Positions 34,321-42,840 of a stretch of DNA of 64,000 nucleotides are shown one piece after another. The stretch comes from Sphingobacterium sp. CZ-UAM. GTDB lineage: Bacteria; Bacteroidota; Bacteroidia; Sphingobacteriales; Sphingobacteriaceae. Where the stretch lies: positions 1-64,000 of the forward strand of contig NZ_MTCM01000006.1 in NCBI RefSeq assembly GCF_002000245.1. The letters are read 5' to 3'. The notes under the pieces were generated by a model that worked only from the letters and a program-made list of their open reading frames with translations, ran no database searches and had not been told where the DNA came from. The first letter of the stretch is position 1. Each line of letters opens with the position of its first letter. The translations under genes and the position numbers were made by a program.

Positions 34321-35334
34321 CTAGAAACCAACACTTTTAAGATTCAACCCTGTACGCTCATTCAAACCGAACATAAGATTCATATTTTGTACGGCTTGAC
34401 CGGATGCTCCTTTCAACAAATTATCAGTGGCATTTAAGATTAGCAATTTATTTCCATGTTTCTCCAAGTGAATAATACTCTTATTGGTATTTACGACTTG
34501 TTTGAGGTCTATATTGCTCCGGCTAACGTGCGTAAATGGATGTGTTGCATAATACGCTTGATACAACTCATACGCTTGCTCCTCGGTCAAATTTGAGTCG
34601 ACATAAATTGCCGAGAAAATACCACGTGTAAAGTCACCACGTTGTGGAACGAAATTTATCTTTTCAGCAGCGCGCGCTAACAACGAATCGCCAGATGCTG
34701 GTAAAAATCCATTTTGCAATTGATCCAAGGACTCCGAAATTTCCTGTAGGTGTTGATGTTCGAAAGATTTGTATGCAGAAAGATTGTTGTTACGCCAGGA
34801 GAAGTGCGTGGTCGCCCCCGGTTTCTGTCCAGCACCGGTAGATCCGGTCGTTGCATTGACATGGATCTGATCGGGCAATAGCCCCTTACTCGCCAATGGC
34901 AATAATGCCAATTGGATATTAGTAGCAAAACAACCTGGATTGGCAATATATTGCGCCGATCGAATCGCTTCCTTATTTAATTCCGGAAGCCCGTATACAA
35001 ACGGCTGTCCCTGATACATTGTATTTGCCCGAAGACGATAATCCTGCGAAAGATCAATAATCTTAACCGCTGCTGCAACCGGATTAGCCTCTAAAAACTT
35101 CCGGGCATCACCATGTCCTACACACAGAAATAAAACATCAATATCACTATGAAAATCGGATGAGAAAGTCAGTTCTGTATCACCGAACAGATCATTGTGA
35201 ACTTCATATAATTTGTTTCCCGCGTTAGACGCACTATTAGCAAATACAATCTCTACTTCAGGATGATAGATCAATACCCGTAATAATTCTCCGCCTGTAT
35301 ATCCTGCTGAACCAACGATTCCTACTTTTATCAT
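34321..35334 (-). CDS. argC: N-acetyl-gamma-glutamyl-phosphate reductase
   Basis: Third step of arginine synthesis, reducing the acyl-phosphate to the semialdehyde with NADPH. The 337-residue protein starts with the Rossmann motif VGIVGSAGYTGGELLRVL (3-20) and carries the catalytic cysteine in YIANPGCFATNIQLALLPL (about Cys133), followed by TTGSTGAGQKPG (about 157-168). It is third in the operon GNAT-argG-argC, 84 bases after argG. In some Bacteroidota the substrate is the N-succinyl rather than the N-acetyl form; sequence alone does not decide this. Confidence 0.96.
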   Translation of the reverse strand: MIKVGIVGSAGYTGGELLRVLIYHPEVEIVFANSASNAGNKLYEVHNDLFGDTELTFSSDFHSDIDVLFLCVGHGDARKFLEANPVAAAVKIIDLSQDYRLRANTMYQGQPFVYGLPELNKEAIRSAQYIANPGCFATNIQLALLPLASKGLLPDQIHVNATTGSTGAGQKPGATTHFSWRNNNLSAYKSFEHQHLQEISESLDQLQNGFLPASGDSLLARAAEKINFVPQRGDFTRGIFSAIYVDSNLTEEQAYELYQAYYATHPFTHVSRSNIDLKQVVNTNKSIIHLEKHGNKLLILNATDNLLKGASGQAVQNMNLMFGLNERTGLNLKSVGF

Positions 35335-35418
35335 ATTTCTATTTCGTATTGAGTAGCTAGTATAAATATTAAGACTTTACTTCTGCAAGCCTATGGCTTA
35401 CAGAAGCATCCTAATTTT

Positions 35419-36603
35419 TTATTTTTGATTTACTTTATGCCAGATAATGGTCTGGTTTCCAAAAATTTTGGAGAATCCTTTTACATCGTCACCCGTGTAA
35501 CCTTTATTCATCTCACCATAGCTACCGAATTTATTGGACATTAAATCGTGCTCGGATTCAATACCAATCACTACAAAACGATAAGGATGTAGTTCAACGA
35601 TTACGCGACCTGTTACAGTTTCTTGTGAAGACTGCAAGAATGCTTCAATATCGCGCATGACAGGATCATGCATCTGTCCTTCGTGCATATAATTTCCGTA
35701 GAAAGCAGCAATTTGATCTTTCCAGGACAATTGCCATTTCGTCAAAGTGTGTTTTTCTAAGGTGTGGTGCGCCTTAATTAAAATTACCGAAGCGGCAGCT
35801 TCAAATCCGACACGACCTTTAATACCGATAATCGTATCACCTACGTGAATATCACGGCCGATACCATAAGGTTGTGCGATAGCTTGCAACTCCTGAATGA
35901 CTTTCACAGATTCCATTTTCTCACCATTTAAAGCAACGGGCTCACCTTTTTCAAAATCTACGGTGATCTGTTGAGGTTCGAAAGAGGTCACAGGTGTTGG
36001 CCATGCTGATTCTGGCAAATATTGGTTGGATGTCAATGTCTCAGCTCCACCTACAGAAGTTCCCCACAGACCTTTATTGATTGAATATTTTGCTTTTTCA
36101 GCTGAATATTCAACACCATGTTTATTTAAGTATTCAATCTCTGCTTCGCGGGACAACTGTAGATCACGGATCGGTGTGATAATCTCAACACCTGGAATCA
36201 AGGTCTGGAAAATCATATCAAAACGCACCTGGTCATTTCCCGCTCCTGTAGACCCATGTGCAACACATTCAGCGCCGATTTTCTTTGCATAATTTGCAAT
36301 GGCGGTAGCCTGACATACACGTTCAGCAGATACGGACAATGGGTAGGTCGCATTTTTCAGCACATTTCCGAAGATCAAGTATTTTATAGTTTCGCGGTAA
36401 TAGTCTGCTGTTTCGTCAATCGTGGTATGTGATTTTACACCTAATGCATAGGCGCGTGCTTCGATATTCTTCAATTCTTCATCCGAAAAACCACCTGTAT
36501 TTACGACGACGGAATGAACCTCTAACCCTAAATCTTGCGTAAGATAAATACAACAAAACGAAGTATCTAATCCTCCGCTGAATGCTAAAACTACTTTTTT
36601 CAT
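35419..36603 (-). CDS. argG: Argininosuccinate synthase
   Basis: Joins citrulline and aspartate with ATP to argininosuccinate, the substrate of ArgH encoded elsewhere in this window. The 394-residue protein begins MKKVVLAFSGGLDTS, the PP-loop ATP motif; other landmarks are ECVAHGSTGAGNDQVRFD (as AHGSTGAGNDQVRF, about 112-125) and IGIKGRVGFEAAASVILIKAHH. The ATG at 36603 is used because the 18 residues upstream precede the conserved start. Second gene of the arginine operon, 116 bases after the GNAT gene. Confidence 0.96.
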   Translation of the reverse strand: MKKVVLAFSGGLDTSFCCIYLTQDLGLEVHSVVVNTGGFSDEELKNIEARAYALGVKSHTTIDETADYYRETIKYLIFGNVLKNATYPLSVSAERVCQATAIANYAKKIGAECVAHGSTGAGNDQVRFDMIFQTLIPGVEIITPIRDLQLSREAEIEYLNKHGVEYSAEKAKYSINKGLWGTSVGGAETLTSNQYLPESAWPTPVTSFEPQQITVDFEKGEPVALNGEKMESVKVIQELQAIAQPYGIGRDIHVGDTIIGIKGRVGFEAAASVILIKAHHTLEKHTLTKWQLSWKDQIAAFYGNYMHEGQMHDPVMRDIEAFLQSSQETVTGRVIVELHPYRFVVIGIESEHDLMSNKFGSYGEMNKGYTGDDVKGFSKIFGNQTIIWHKVNQK

Positions 36604-36719
36604 TGAGATAAATTGTTTTTTATTGTGGTGAAACGATTGTTTGTCTGACCGTTTCATCGTCTGTTCATTATTTATTTTCTATGGCTATGCAGCCAGTTGA
36701 CATGCGCTATATGATTTTA

Positions 36720-37436
36720 TTAAAATCCTTTTGCAACTTTATTATGCTTTGGAAAATTGACTGCAATGAATTTATTGGCCGATTTCCAGAACTTTGCCTG
36801 TATACGCTTTAGCAGCGATTGTTTTTGTGTAATTCTTTCCAAACGTTCCTTTGCTTCATGTTTACGCTGGATCTTTTCTTTCAGTTCACGCTCTTTTTCC
36901 TCTGGATCCCAAAGCATAGCTGTACACATGCAATTCTTGCGATCTTTGCTCATTAAAATTTCATAATTCACGCAGCTCTGACAGCCTTTCCAGAATTCGT
37001 CATCGTTGGTCAGTTCTGAATAAGGCACTGGTTCGTATCCTAATTCTGAATTGATTTTCATGACAGCGAAACCTGTGGTCAAGCCAAATATCTTTGCTTT
37101 TGGGTATTTTTCCCGGGACAAATCAAACACCCTTTTTTTAATGGCTTTTGCCAAACCTACTTTCCGAAATTCGGGATTGACAATAAGTCCAGAATTTGCA
37201 ACGTAGTCACCATGGCCCCAAGTTTCAATATAACAAAACCCTGCCCATCGGCCGTCCCTATGCAAAGCAATCACTGCTTTACCTTCATTCATTTTGTTGG
37301 CAACATACTCTGGTTTACGACGCGCAATACCAGTACCACGAGCCTTTGCAGACTCGAACATTTCGTTGCAAATAACCTCTGCATAGTGTGCATGCTCAGG
37401 TTTAGCCGGAATAATTAAAAAATCTGATATAGTCAT
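36720..37436 (-). CDS. GNAT acetyltransferase heading the arginine operon (candidate N-acylglutamate synthase)
   Basis: 238 residues. The GNAT fold is seen in AVIALHRDGRWAGFCYIETW (about 54-73) and the acyl-CoA loop VNPEFRKVGLAKAIKKRVFD (about 87-106). It then has a Cys cluster, GCQSCVNYE and KNCMCTAMLW (about 150-175), and a long basic helical tail (about 178-238), both unusual for small acetyltransferases. Being first in an operon with argG and argC, and in the absence of a classical argA or argJ here, it probably performs or supports the first acylation of glutamate. Its long leader encodes an Arg-rich peptide, consistent with arginine feedback. Confidence 0.75.
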   Translation of the reverse strand: MTISDFLIIPAKPEHAHYAEVICNEMFESAKARGTGIARRKPEYVANKMNEGKAVIALHRDGRWAGFCYIETWGHGDYVANSGLIVNPEFRKVGLAKAIKKRVFDLSREKYPKAKIFGLTTGFAVMKINSELGYEPVPYSELTNDDEFWKGCQSCVNYEILMSKDRKNCMCTAMLWDPEEKERELKEKIQRKHEAKERLERITQKQSLLKRIQAKFWKSANKFIAVNFPKHNKVAKGF

Positions 37437-37734
37437 TGACTTACGACCCTAATAATAAAACAACAACTACTGTCGTGTTTTGTTACTGAATAAATTAAAA
37501 TAATGGATTCAAAACCATCGGACAATCATGGTCTTGTTTGGAAAGATTCACTACCTCAAATCAAGCCCGAGGTAGTATGGGTCGTCGGAAGCGTAAAACA
37601 GGTATTTCTACGAAAATGAAAGCACAGAATACCTTTCTCATAAACTTTTCAAAAGTTTGCGTATAAGAATAGCCGTTCTTTTTGCTCTGTTTCATTTTAT
37701 TTCTCTGTCAATTGTTTCTGACGTTGCAAATGTA
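37437..37734 (-). promoter_or_regulatory. Arginine operon leader with putative attenuator
   Basis: A -7 element TACATTTG (37734-37727) begins a leader of about 285 nt. It encodes the 26-residue peptide at 37641-37561. The hairpin CTACCTC/GAGGTAG (37575-37551) overlaps the peptide's last codons and stop. A second hairpin (ACGACAG/TTGTTGT, 37476-37460) is followed by TTTATTATTA, which is terminator-like. GGGTCGT (37449-37443), 7-13 bases before the GNAT ATG, is the exact complement of ACGACCC (37585-37579), which lies in the peptide's CGA-CGA-CCC codons. Ribosome position on the arginine codons could thus control transcription or translation of the operon. Confidence 0.55.
37561..37641 (-). CDS. 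Putative arginine leader peptide
   Basis: A 26-residue reading frame in the leader of the GNAT-argG-argC operon. It starts with ATG (MRKVFCAF) and ends RFRRPILPRA then TGA. Five of 26 residues are arginine, four of them in the stretch RFRRPILPR, using CGC, CGA, CGA and CGG; CGA and CGG are rare in highly expressed AT-rich genes. This is the design of attenuation leader peptides, in which shortage of the charged tRNA stalls the ribosome on those codons. Its stop codon lies in the loop of the hairpin at 37551-37575. It is too short for similarity evidence, so the call rests on composition and position. Confidence 0.55.
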   Translation of the reverse strand: MRKVFCAFIFVEIPVLRFRRPILPRA

Positions 37735-37977
37735 TAAAAATATTTTTTTCTTTTCCACAATATTATCATGGATTTTTTGCAAAAATCAAAAAATTACAAT
37801 TAAGCTTCAAAATAGGCCTGCAACCTTCATTTTCAAGCAATTAATCAATAGCAATGGGGGCATGCCCCTACACTGAACGCGATATTAATTTGACAATAAA
37901 ACTGATAAAGGTTTAAGGCTTTATCAATGCAAAAAGAGAGTTTTTTCGACATGTTCGTTATTTTTAGACAAAAACGA

Positions 37978-37985
37978 TACTTTTG
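37978..37985 (+). promoter_or_regulatory. -7 element for the small membrane protein gene
   Basis: TACTTTTG matches TAnnTTTG and lies 25 bases before the preferred ATG at 38011. It lies within a longer upstream frame, which supports the shorter start. Confidence 0.45.
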
Positions 37986-38010
37986 TATTCATCATTTAGC
38001 GGAAAATAGC

Positions 38011-38274
38011 ATGTCACCAAGTTTAATTTTCTATATTATTTTTGCTGTACCCTATATCATCTTTATGTATTGGCTTGTCAAACAGGACAAACATAAGTAT
38101 GCTTGGGGGCTCGCAATCATTACTGTGGTTGCTATACTTGCAATCTATGTGTCCCAGAAGGCAAGCAAAGTTGCCATGGACAATTATCAGCAACATCAGA
38201 TCGATTCCAGAGAAATCGAACGTGAAGAACGTCTACAGAAACAGCAAGACAGTATTAATCACGCTCAACAATAA
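38011..38274 (+). CDS. Small membrane protein of unknown function
   Basis: 87 residues from ATG 38011 (MSPSLIFYIIFAV); a longer frame upstream contains the promoter and is not used. Two transmembrane helices (about 4-22 and 30-48) are followed by a charged coiled-coil-like tail rich in Gln, Glu and Arg (about 52-87) in the cytoplasm. No family recognised. It stands alone and ends in a strong terminator. Confidence 0.6.
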   Translation: MSPSLIFYIIFAVPYIIFMYWLVKQDKHKYAWGLAIITVVAILAIYVSQKASKVAMDNYQQHQIDSREIEREERLQKQQDSINHAQQ

Positions 38275-38287
38275 AAAATTAGCAGAT

Positions 38288-38327
38288 AAAAATGCCCCAA
38301 AATTGTCTGACTCTTTGGGGCATTTTT
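38288..38327. terminator. Terminator after the small membrane protein gene
   Basis: AAATGCCCCAAA pairs with TTTGGGGCATTT over a 12-base loop and is followed by TT; the stem core resembles that of the haem-block terminator. Confidence 0.88.
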
Positions 38328-38368
38328 ATGGGTAAAAAATAGAAATACGATTTTGATTTTATTCATAT

Positions 38369-40459
38369 TTAGTGATCGATTCTCTCCAGCTTAAACAGAA
38401 AAGCATATTCCATCGCAATTTCTTTCAAGTAGTCAAATCTGCCTGAAGCTCCCCCATGTCCATAATCCATATCCGTCTTCAAGAGCAAAATAGAGTCGCC
38501 GGTTTTGACCGTGCGTAATTTCGCGACCCATTTGGCAGGCTCAAAATACTGAACCTGACTATCGTGCAATCCAGTTGTGACCAGTAAATTCGGATATTCT
38601 TTCGGCTCGATATTTTCATAGGGCGAATAACTTTTCATGTAAAAAAAAGCTTCCGATTCATTGGGATTTCCCCATTCATCATATTCATTGGTCGTCAGCG
38701 GAATTGTCTCATCCAGCATGGTATTTACAACATCTACAAAGGGTACCTGGGCTATCATGCCATGATATTGTTCGGGGGCAATATTAGCAACAACTCCCAT
38801 AAGGAGTCCGCCTGCGCTCCCTCCTTGCGCATAAAGATGGTCTGACGATGTATAGCGCTGCTCAATAAGATACTTACCACAATCCACAAAATCATAAAAT
38901 GTATTCATTTTACGCATCATTTTCCCATCCTCATACCACTGACGCCCCATTTCTTCACCCCCACGAATATGGGCCAACGCATATATAAAACCACGGTCCA
39001 ATAAACTCAATCGATTACTGGAAAAATTGGGATCCATCGATGCACCGTAGGAGCCGTAAGCATATTGCAATAAAGGAGCGGTGCCATCTAATTGTGTTCC
39101 CTTTTTATAAACAAGGGAAATAGGTACCCTTACGCCATCCCTCGCTATGGCATAGATGCGTTCGGTCCTATAGGCACTTTGGTCATAGCCACCTAAAACT
39201 TCCTGTTGCTTCAACAATGTTTTCGTCCTATTCTCCATATTATATTCATAGACCGAACTTGGCGTCACCAATGAGGTATATCCATACCGCAGTTTTGTGG
39301 TATTGTATTCAACATTTATTCCTGGATATACCGTATAGGCGACCTCACCAAAATCCAAATAATGCTGGTCTTGATTATTCAAATCATAAATTGCCAGCTG
39401 AGTCAATCCATCTTTTCTTTCCGCTATTGCCAAAAATGACCTGAATTCCTCAATATCGCTCACCAGTACATCCGGTCGATGCGCGATAAATGTTGTCCAA
39501 TGTTGCCGATCAGTTTTGTCCAATGGACATTGCATAATCTGGAAATTAATCGCCTCATCATTGGTCAATATCAAAAAACGATCTTCCAGAGGAACTATAT
39601 TATAAAGCACATCATTTCGACGTGGTTGAAAAACCTTAAAATCAGTATTGGGAAGATCGGCATTCAACAACCAAACCTCAGAAGACAAGGTTCCTTCTGA
39701 GCTGATGATAATGTGTTTACCATTTTTTGATTTACCAACCGCGATATAATTTGTATTGTCTTTTTCTTCATATACGCATACATCCGTTGAAACGTCTGTA
39801 CCAAGTGTATGTCGCATAATTTTTTCACTCAGTAATGTTATCGGGTTCTTAGCAGTGTAAAATAAAGTCTGGTTATCATTAGCCCAAATTGCAGCACCTT
39901 CGGTATTAGCGATCCGATCGGGGTAGATCTCACCTGTCTCCAGATTCTTGATATATACCGTGTATTCCCTTCGGGAAACCGTATCCACACTAAAAGCCAA
40001 CAAGCGATTGTCAGGACTGATCGAAAAGCCTTTTGCGGCGTAATAGGCATAACCTTGTGCGAGATGGTCGATATCCAATAAGAGCTCTTCGTTAGCATCC
40101 AAGGTCCCTTTCTTACGGCAAAACTTGAAATATTGATTACCTTCCTCTGTTCTACTGTAATAATAGTAACCATTTTTAAAATAGGGTACCGACTCATCTT
40201 TTTCCTTGATACGGGATTTCATTTCCCGGAATAAGTCTTCTTGAAAAGATTCTGTCTCCTTTAACATCGCGGCAGTATAGGTATTCTCCGCAGTCAGATA
40301 GTCGATCACTTCTGCTGATCTTGGTCCCTTTTTGAAATAGTCAATCATCCAGTAATAATCGTCAATGACAGTATCTCCATGAATTTGTCTTTTATTTGGA
40401 TGCACTGCAGCTATCGGAGCCGAAGCTTCCGGCCACTGTATATTTTTGTTATGTTGCAT
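38369..40459 (-). CDS. ptrB: Oligopeptidase B (S9 serine peptidase)
   Basis: Cytoplasmic prolyl-oligopeptidase-family enzyme cutting small peptides after basic residues. The 696-residue protein has a seven-bladed propeller (about 70-410) and an alpha/beta hydrolase domain with YGSYGASMDPNFSSNRLSLL (about 439-458), HIRGGEEMGRQWYEDGK, the nucleophile Ser in YAQGGSAGGLLMGVV (about 530) and the catalytic His in DMDYGHGGASGRFDY near residue 675. MDPNFS and GGEEMGRQWYEDGK are typical of oligopeptidase B. ATG 40459 (MQHNKNIQWPEA) is preferred over a 28-residue upstream extension. No signal peptide. Monocistronic. Confidence 0.93.
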   Translation of the reverse strand: MQHNKNIQWPEASAPIAAVHPNKRQIHGDTVIDDYYWMIDYFKKGPRSAEVIDYLTAENTYTAAMLKETESFQEDLFREMKSRIKEKDESVPYFKNGYYYYSRTEEGNQYFKFCRKKGTLDANEELLLDIDHLAQGYAYYAAKGFSISPDNRLLAFSVDTVSRREYTVYIKNLETGEIYPDRIANTEGAAIWANDNQTLFYTAKNPITLLSEKIMRHTLGTDVSTDVCVYEEKDNTNYIAVGKSKNGKHIIISSEGTLSSEVWLLNADLPNTDFKVFQPRRNDVLYNIVPLEDRFLILTNDEAINFQIMQCPLDKTDRQHWTTFIAHRPDVLVSDIEEFRSFLAIAERKDGLTQLAIYDLNNQDQHYLDFGEVAYTVYPGINVEYNTTKLRYGYTSLVTPSSVYEYNMENRTKTLLKQQEVLGGYDQSAYRTERIYAIARDGVRVPISLVYKKGTQLDGTAPLLQYAYGSYGASMDPNFSSNRLSLLDRGFIYALAHIRGGEEMGRQWYEDGKMMRKMNTFYDFVDCGKYLIEQRYTSSDHLYAQGGSAGGLLMGVVANIAPEQYHGMIAQVPFVDVVNTMLDETIPLTTNEYDEWGNPNESEAFFYMKSYSPYENIEPKEYPNLLVTTGLHDSQVQYFEPAKWVAKLRTVKTGDSILLLKTDMDYGHGGASGRFDYLKEIAMEYAFLFKLERIDH

Positions 40460-40719
40460 AAATAATATGAATGCGCTAAATCTCTTTTTTAATAAAAACA
40501 AATACGACCTGTACTTTGCTATCGTCATCACCCCCCAGAACATTGAATTTAATGCATTTCTAGAGAAATAGCAAAACTATATATAAACAGGAAAAGATCA
40601 ACTGTAAATATGCCGTTCATTTTGATATATATTATTAGCTGATCTATTCTTTATCCTTCATTATCTATATAAAAAATCACTTTTAATAAAAATTAACAAT
40701 TCAACAGGTCCAATAATAT

Positions 40720-40727
40720 TATATTTG
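40720..40727 (+). promoter_or_regulatory. -7 element of the subtilase gene
   Basis: TATATTTG matches TAnnTTTG, 23 bases before the ATG at 40751; no matching -33 element is evident. Confidence 0.4.
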
Positions 40728-40750
40728 CTACTGTGCTAGGAGAAAATTTT

Positions 40751-42376
40751 ATGAATTTAAAGAAATCACTATATCTTATCGCCTTAGGTGTTTTACCAAT
40801 GACCTTGTTTGCCCAGGCTGAGGCTGTTCCACAGAACTGGTATAATTTAGATTACAACACGGATGGCGTAATGGGCATCAGTACAGAGAAAGCGTACAAA
40901 ACATTATTAAAAGGGAAAAAATCAACTCCTGTTATTGTTGGTGTATTGGATGGTGGTGTGGATGTTTTCCACGAGGATCTCAAGGATATTGTCTGGATCA
41001 ATTCAAAAGACAGTCTTTCTAATGGGAAAGATAATGATGGCAACGGCTACATCAACGACAAATATGGCTGGAATTTTATTGGTAACGCCGATGGAAAAAA
41101 TGTTCAATTTGACAATCTAGAGCTAACCAGGCAACTGAGGACTTTAGATAAAAAGTTTGCCGGTGTTACACCAACGACTGAACTGAATGAAGCCGACAGA
41201 AAAGCTTTTTTGTCCTATCAAAAAATGGTGGCAAAATACAAGAACAAGTTAGAAGAGGCTAAAATGGGTCAATTTTCCTATGATGCGCTTAAACGAAATC
41301 TAGACGCTGTCGTTCGTGAAATAGGTAAAAAACCAGAAGAAATCACATTGGCTGATCTGGAAAGCTTCAACCCAAAATCGAACAATCAACGTATCGCTCT
41401 GGGTTATGCAAAAGACGAAATTCAAACGAATGGTTTTGTCAAATTTTTTGATGATATCACCGAGGGGGCGAAGTATTTCAACAATCAGGTTGACTACCAT
41501 TTAAATAAAGAGTATGACTCCCGTCCCATTATTGGCGACAATTACGAAGATGCTTCCGAACGTCATTACGGAAATGCGGATGTAAAAGGACCTGACGCGC
41601 TCCATGGAAGCCATGTTGCGGGTATCATCGGTGCTAAACGCAACAATAATATTGGTATAAACGGTGTTGCAGACAATGTCAAGATACTGACAGTACGCTT
41701 AGTTCCGGATGGCGATGAACGGGACAAAGATGTCGCAAATGCAATCCGTTATGCAGTAGATAATGGAGCGAAAGTACTCAACATGAGCTTCGGAAAGAGC
41801 TATTCACACAACAAGCAAACCGTGGATGATGCTGTTAAATATGCCGAATCGAAAGATGTTTTGATGGTACATGCAGCTGGAAATGATAGTGAAGATAATG
41901 ATGTGGAGCCCAATTTTCCAATGAAATACTATACGAATGCGAAGGGGGACACCACAGGAATAGCAAATAACTGGATCACTGTTGGTGCGAGTGGTTTACA
42001 TCCGGACAACGAACTTCTGGCAGATTTTTCCAATTATGGAAAAAAAACAGTTGATGTTTTTGCTCCCGGGGTTCGGATTAATTCTACTATTCCGGACTCA
42101 AAATATAAAGAAGAACAGGGTACGAGTATGGCAGCCCCTGTGGTTGCGGGATTAGCGGCTATGATACGCTCCTATTATCCTAAGCTCTCTGCCGCGGAAA
42201 CCAAACAGATTATTCTGGAATCTGTTGTAAAACCAGAACAAACTGTCCAGGTAAAAATTAATGAAGAGGCCACAAAAACAGTCAGATTTGCGGATATTTC
42301 TGTCACTGGAGGAATTGTCAACGCGTATAATGCCATCTTAAAGGCCGAAGAATTTAGTAGTAAAAAGAAAAAATAA
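40751..42376 (+). CDS. Secreted subtilase (S8 serine peptidase)
   Basis: 541 residues from ATG 40751 with a signal peptide (hydrophobic 8-20, cleavage after FAQA). The catalytic triad is complete: Asp67 in IVGVLDGGVD, His in LHGSHVAGIIGA near 286-297 and Ser in GTSMAAPVVAGLAAM near 456-470. An insertion of about 160 residues between the Asp and His blocks is charged and helical (EITLADLESFNPKSNNQ), as in Bacteroidota members of this family. No type IX sorting domain is seen at the C-terminus, which ends in a lysine-rich tail (SSKKKK), so it is likely periplasmic or surface-bound by other means. Confidence 0.92.
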   Translation: MNLKKSLYLIALGVLPMTLFAQAEAVPQNWYNLDYNTDGVMGISTEKAYKTLLKGKKSTPVIVGVLDGGVDVFHEDLKDIVWINSKDSLSNGKDNDGNGYINDKYGWNFIGNADGKNVQFDNLELTRQLRTLDKKFAGVTPTTELNEADRKAFLSYQKMVAKYKNKLEEAKMGQFSYDALKRNLDAVVREIGKKPEEITLADLESFNPKSNNQRIALGYAKDEIQTNGFVKFFDDITEGAKYFNNQVDYHLNKEYDSRPIIGDNYEDASERHYGNADVKGPDALHGSHVAGIIGAKRNNNIGINGVADNVKILTVRLVPDGDERDKDVANAIRYAVDNGAKVLNMSFGKSYSHNKQTVDDAVKYAESKDVLMVHAAGNDSEDNDVEPNFPMKYYTNAKGDTTGIANNWITVGASGLHPDNELLADFSNYGKKTVDVFAPGVRINSTIPDSKYKEEQGTSMAAPVVAGLAAMIRSYYPKLSAAETKQIILESVVKPEQTVQVKINEEATKTVRFADISVTGGIVNAYNAILKAEEFSSKKKK

Positions 42377-42459
42377 ATAATATTCTCATTTTTTATATAC
42401 CAAAACTATCTTTTGTCCGTTTAATTAATTAACTTACAGAGACAAAACTAGAGACGCTT

Positions 42460-42651
42460 ATGGTAGAAAATTTTACCCAATCAGAAAACGAAGTTCAAAA
42501 TTTACTAACCCAAAACGAGAAAGTAATGACTGATGAGGATATAGAAAATGAATTGAGACTTCAATTACCCAAAATGTTGCTTAACCCAAGCAAACAATGT
42601 ATTGCGAATATCATGGCATATTCCAAACAGATGGAAAAAAGAAAGGCCTAA
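42460..42651 (+). CDS. Small acidic protein of unknown function
   Basis: 63 residues. It is helical with NEKVMTDEDIENELRLQLPK (about 19-38) and ends KQMEKRKA. No membrane segment, signal or known family. It has its own strong terminator, whose stem overlaps the stop codon, and stands between two unrelated genes, so a real small gene is likely. Confidence 0.6.
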   Translation: MVENFTQSENEVQNLLTQNEKVMTDEDIENELRLQLPKMLLNPSKQCIANIMAYSKQMEKRKA

Positions 42652-42672
42652 TCTTGAGATTAGGCCTTATTT
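42643..42672 (+). terminator. Terminator overlapping the small-protein stop codon
   Basis: AAGGCCTAATC pairs with GATTAGGCCTT around a 4-base loop, then ATTTATT. Confidence 0.88.
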
Positions 42673-42840
42673 ATTGGCATAAATTCAAGCCTATCCTTCC
42701 TATTTAAGTCGCTAAATAGCGCTGTAGGGTCCTTAAAACAACCACTGGACCCCCAGTTACACGAATAAGTATTACGCTCTATTTATCAATAAAAAATTCA
42801 GTTTGGTACGTATTAAGCAGCGCTCAAATTTTCTTTTTTA

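Noticed and set aside
27454..38327. Similar GCCCCAAA/TTTGGGGC stems at 27454-27490 and 38288-38327 as a dispersed repeat family
   Set aside because: Similarity is limited to a 10-12 base stem; loops and flanks differ, so two independent terminators are the simpler reading.
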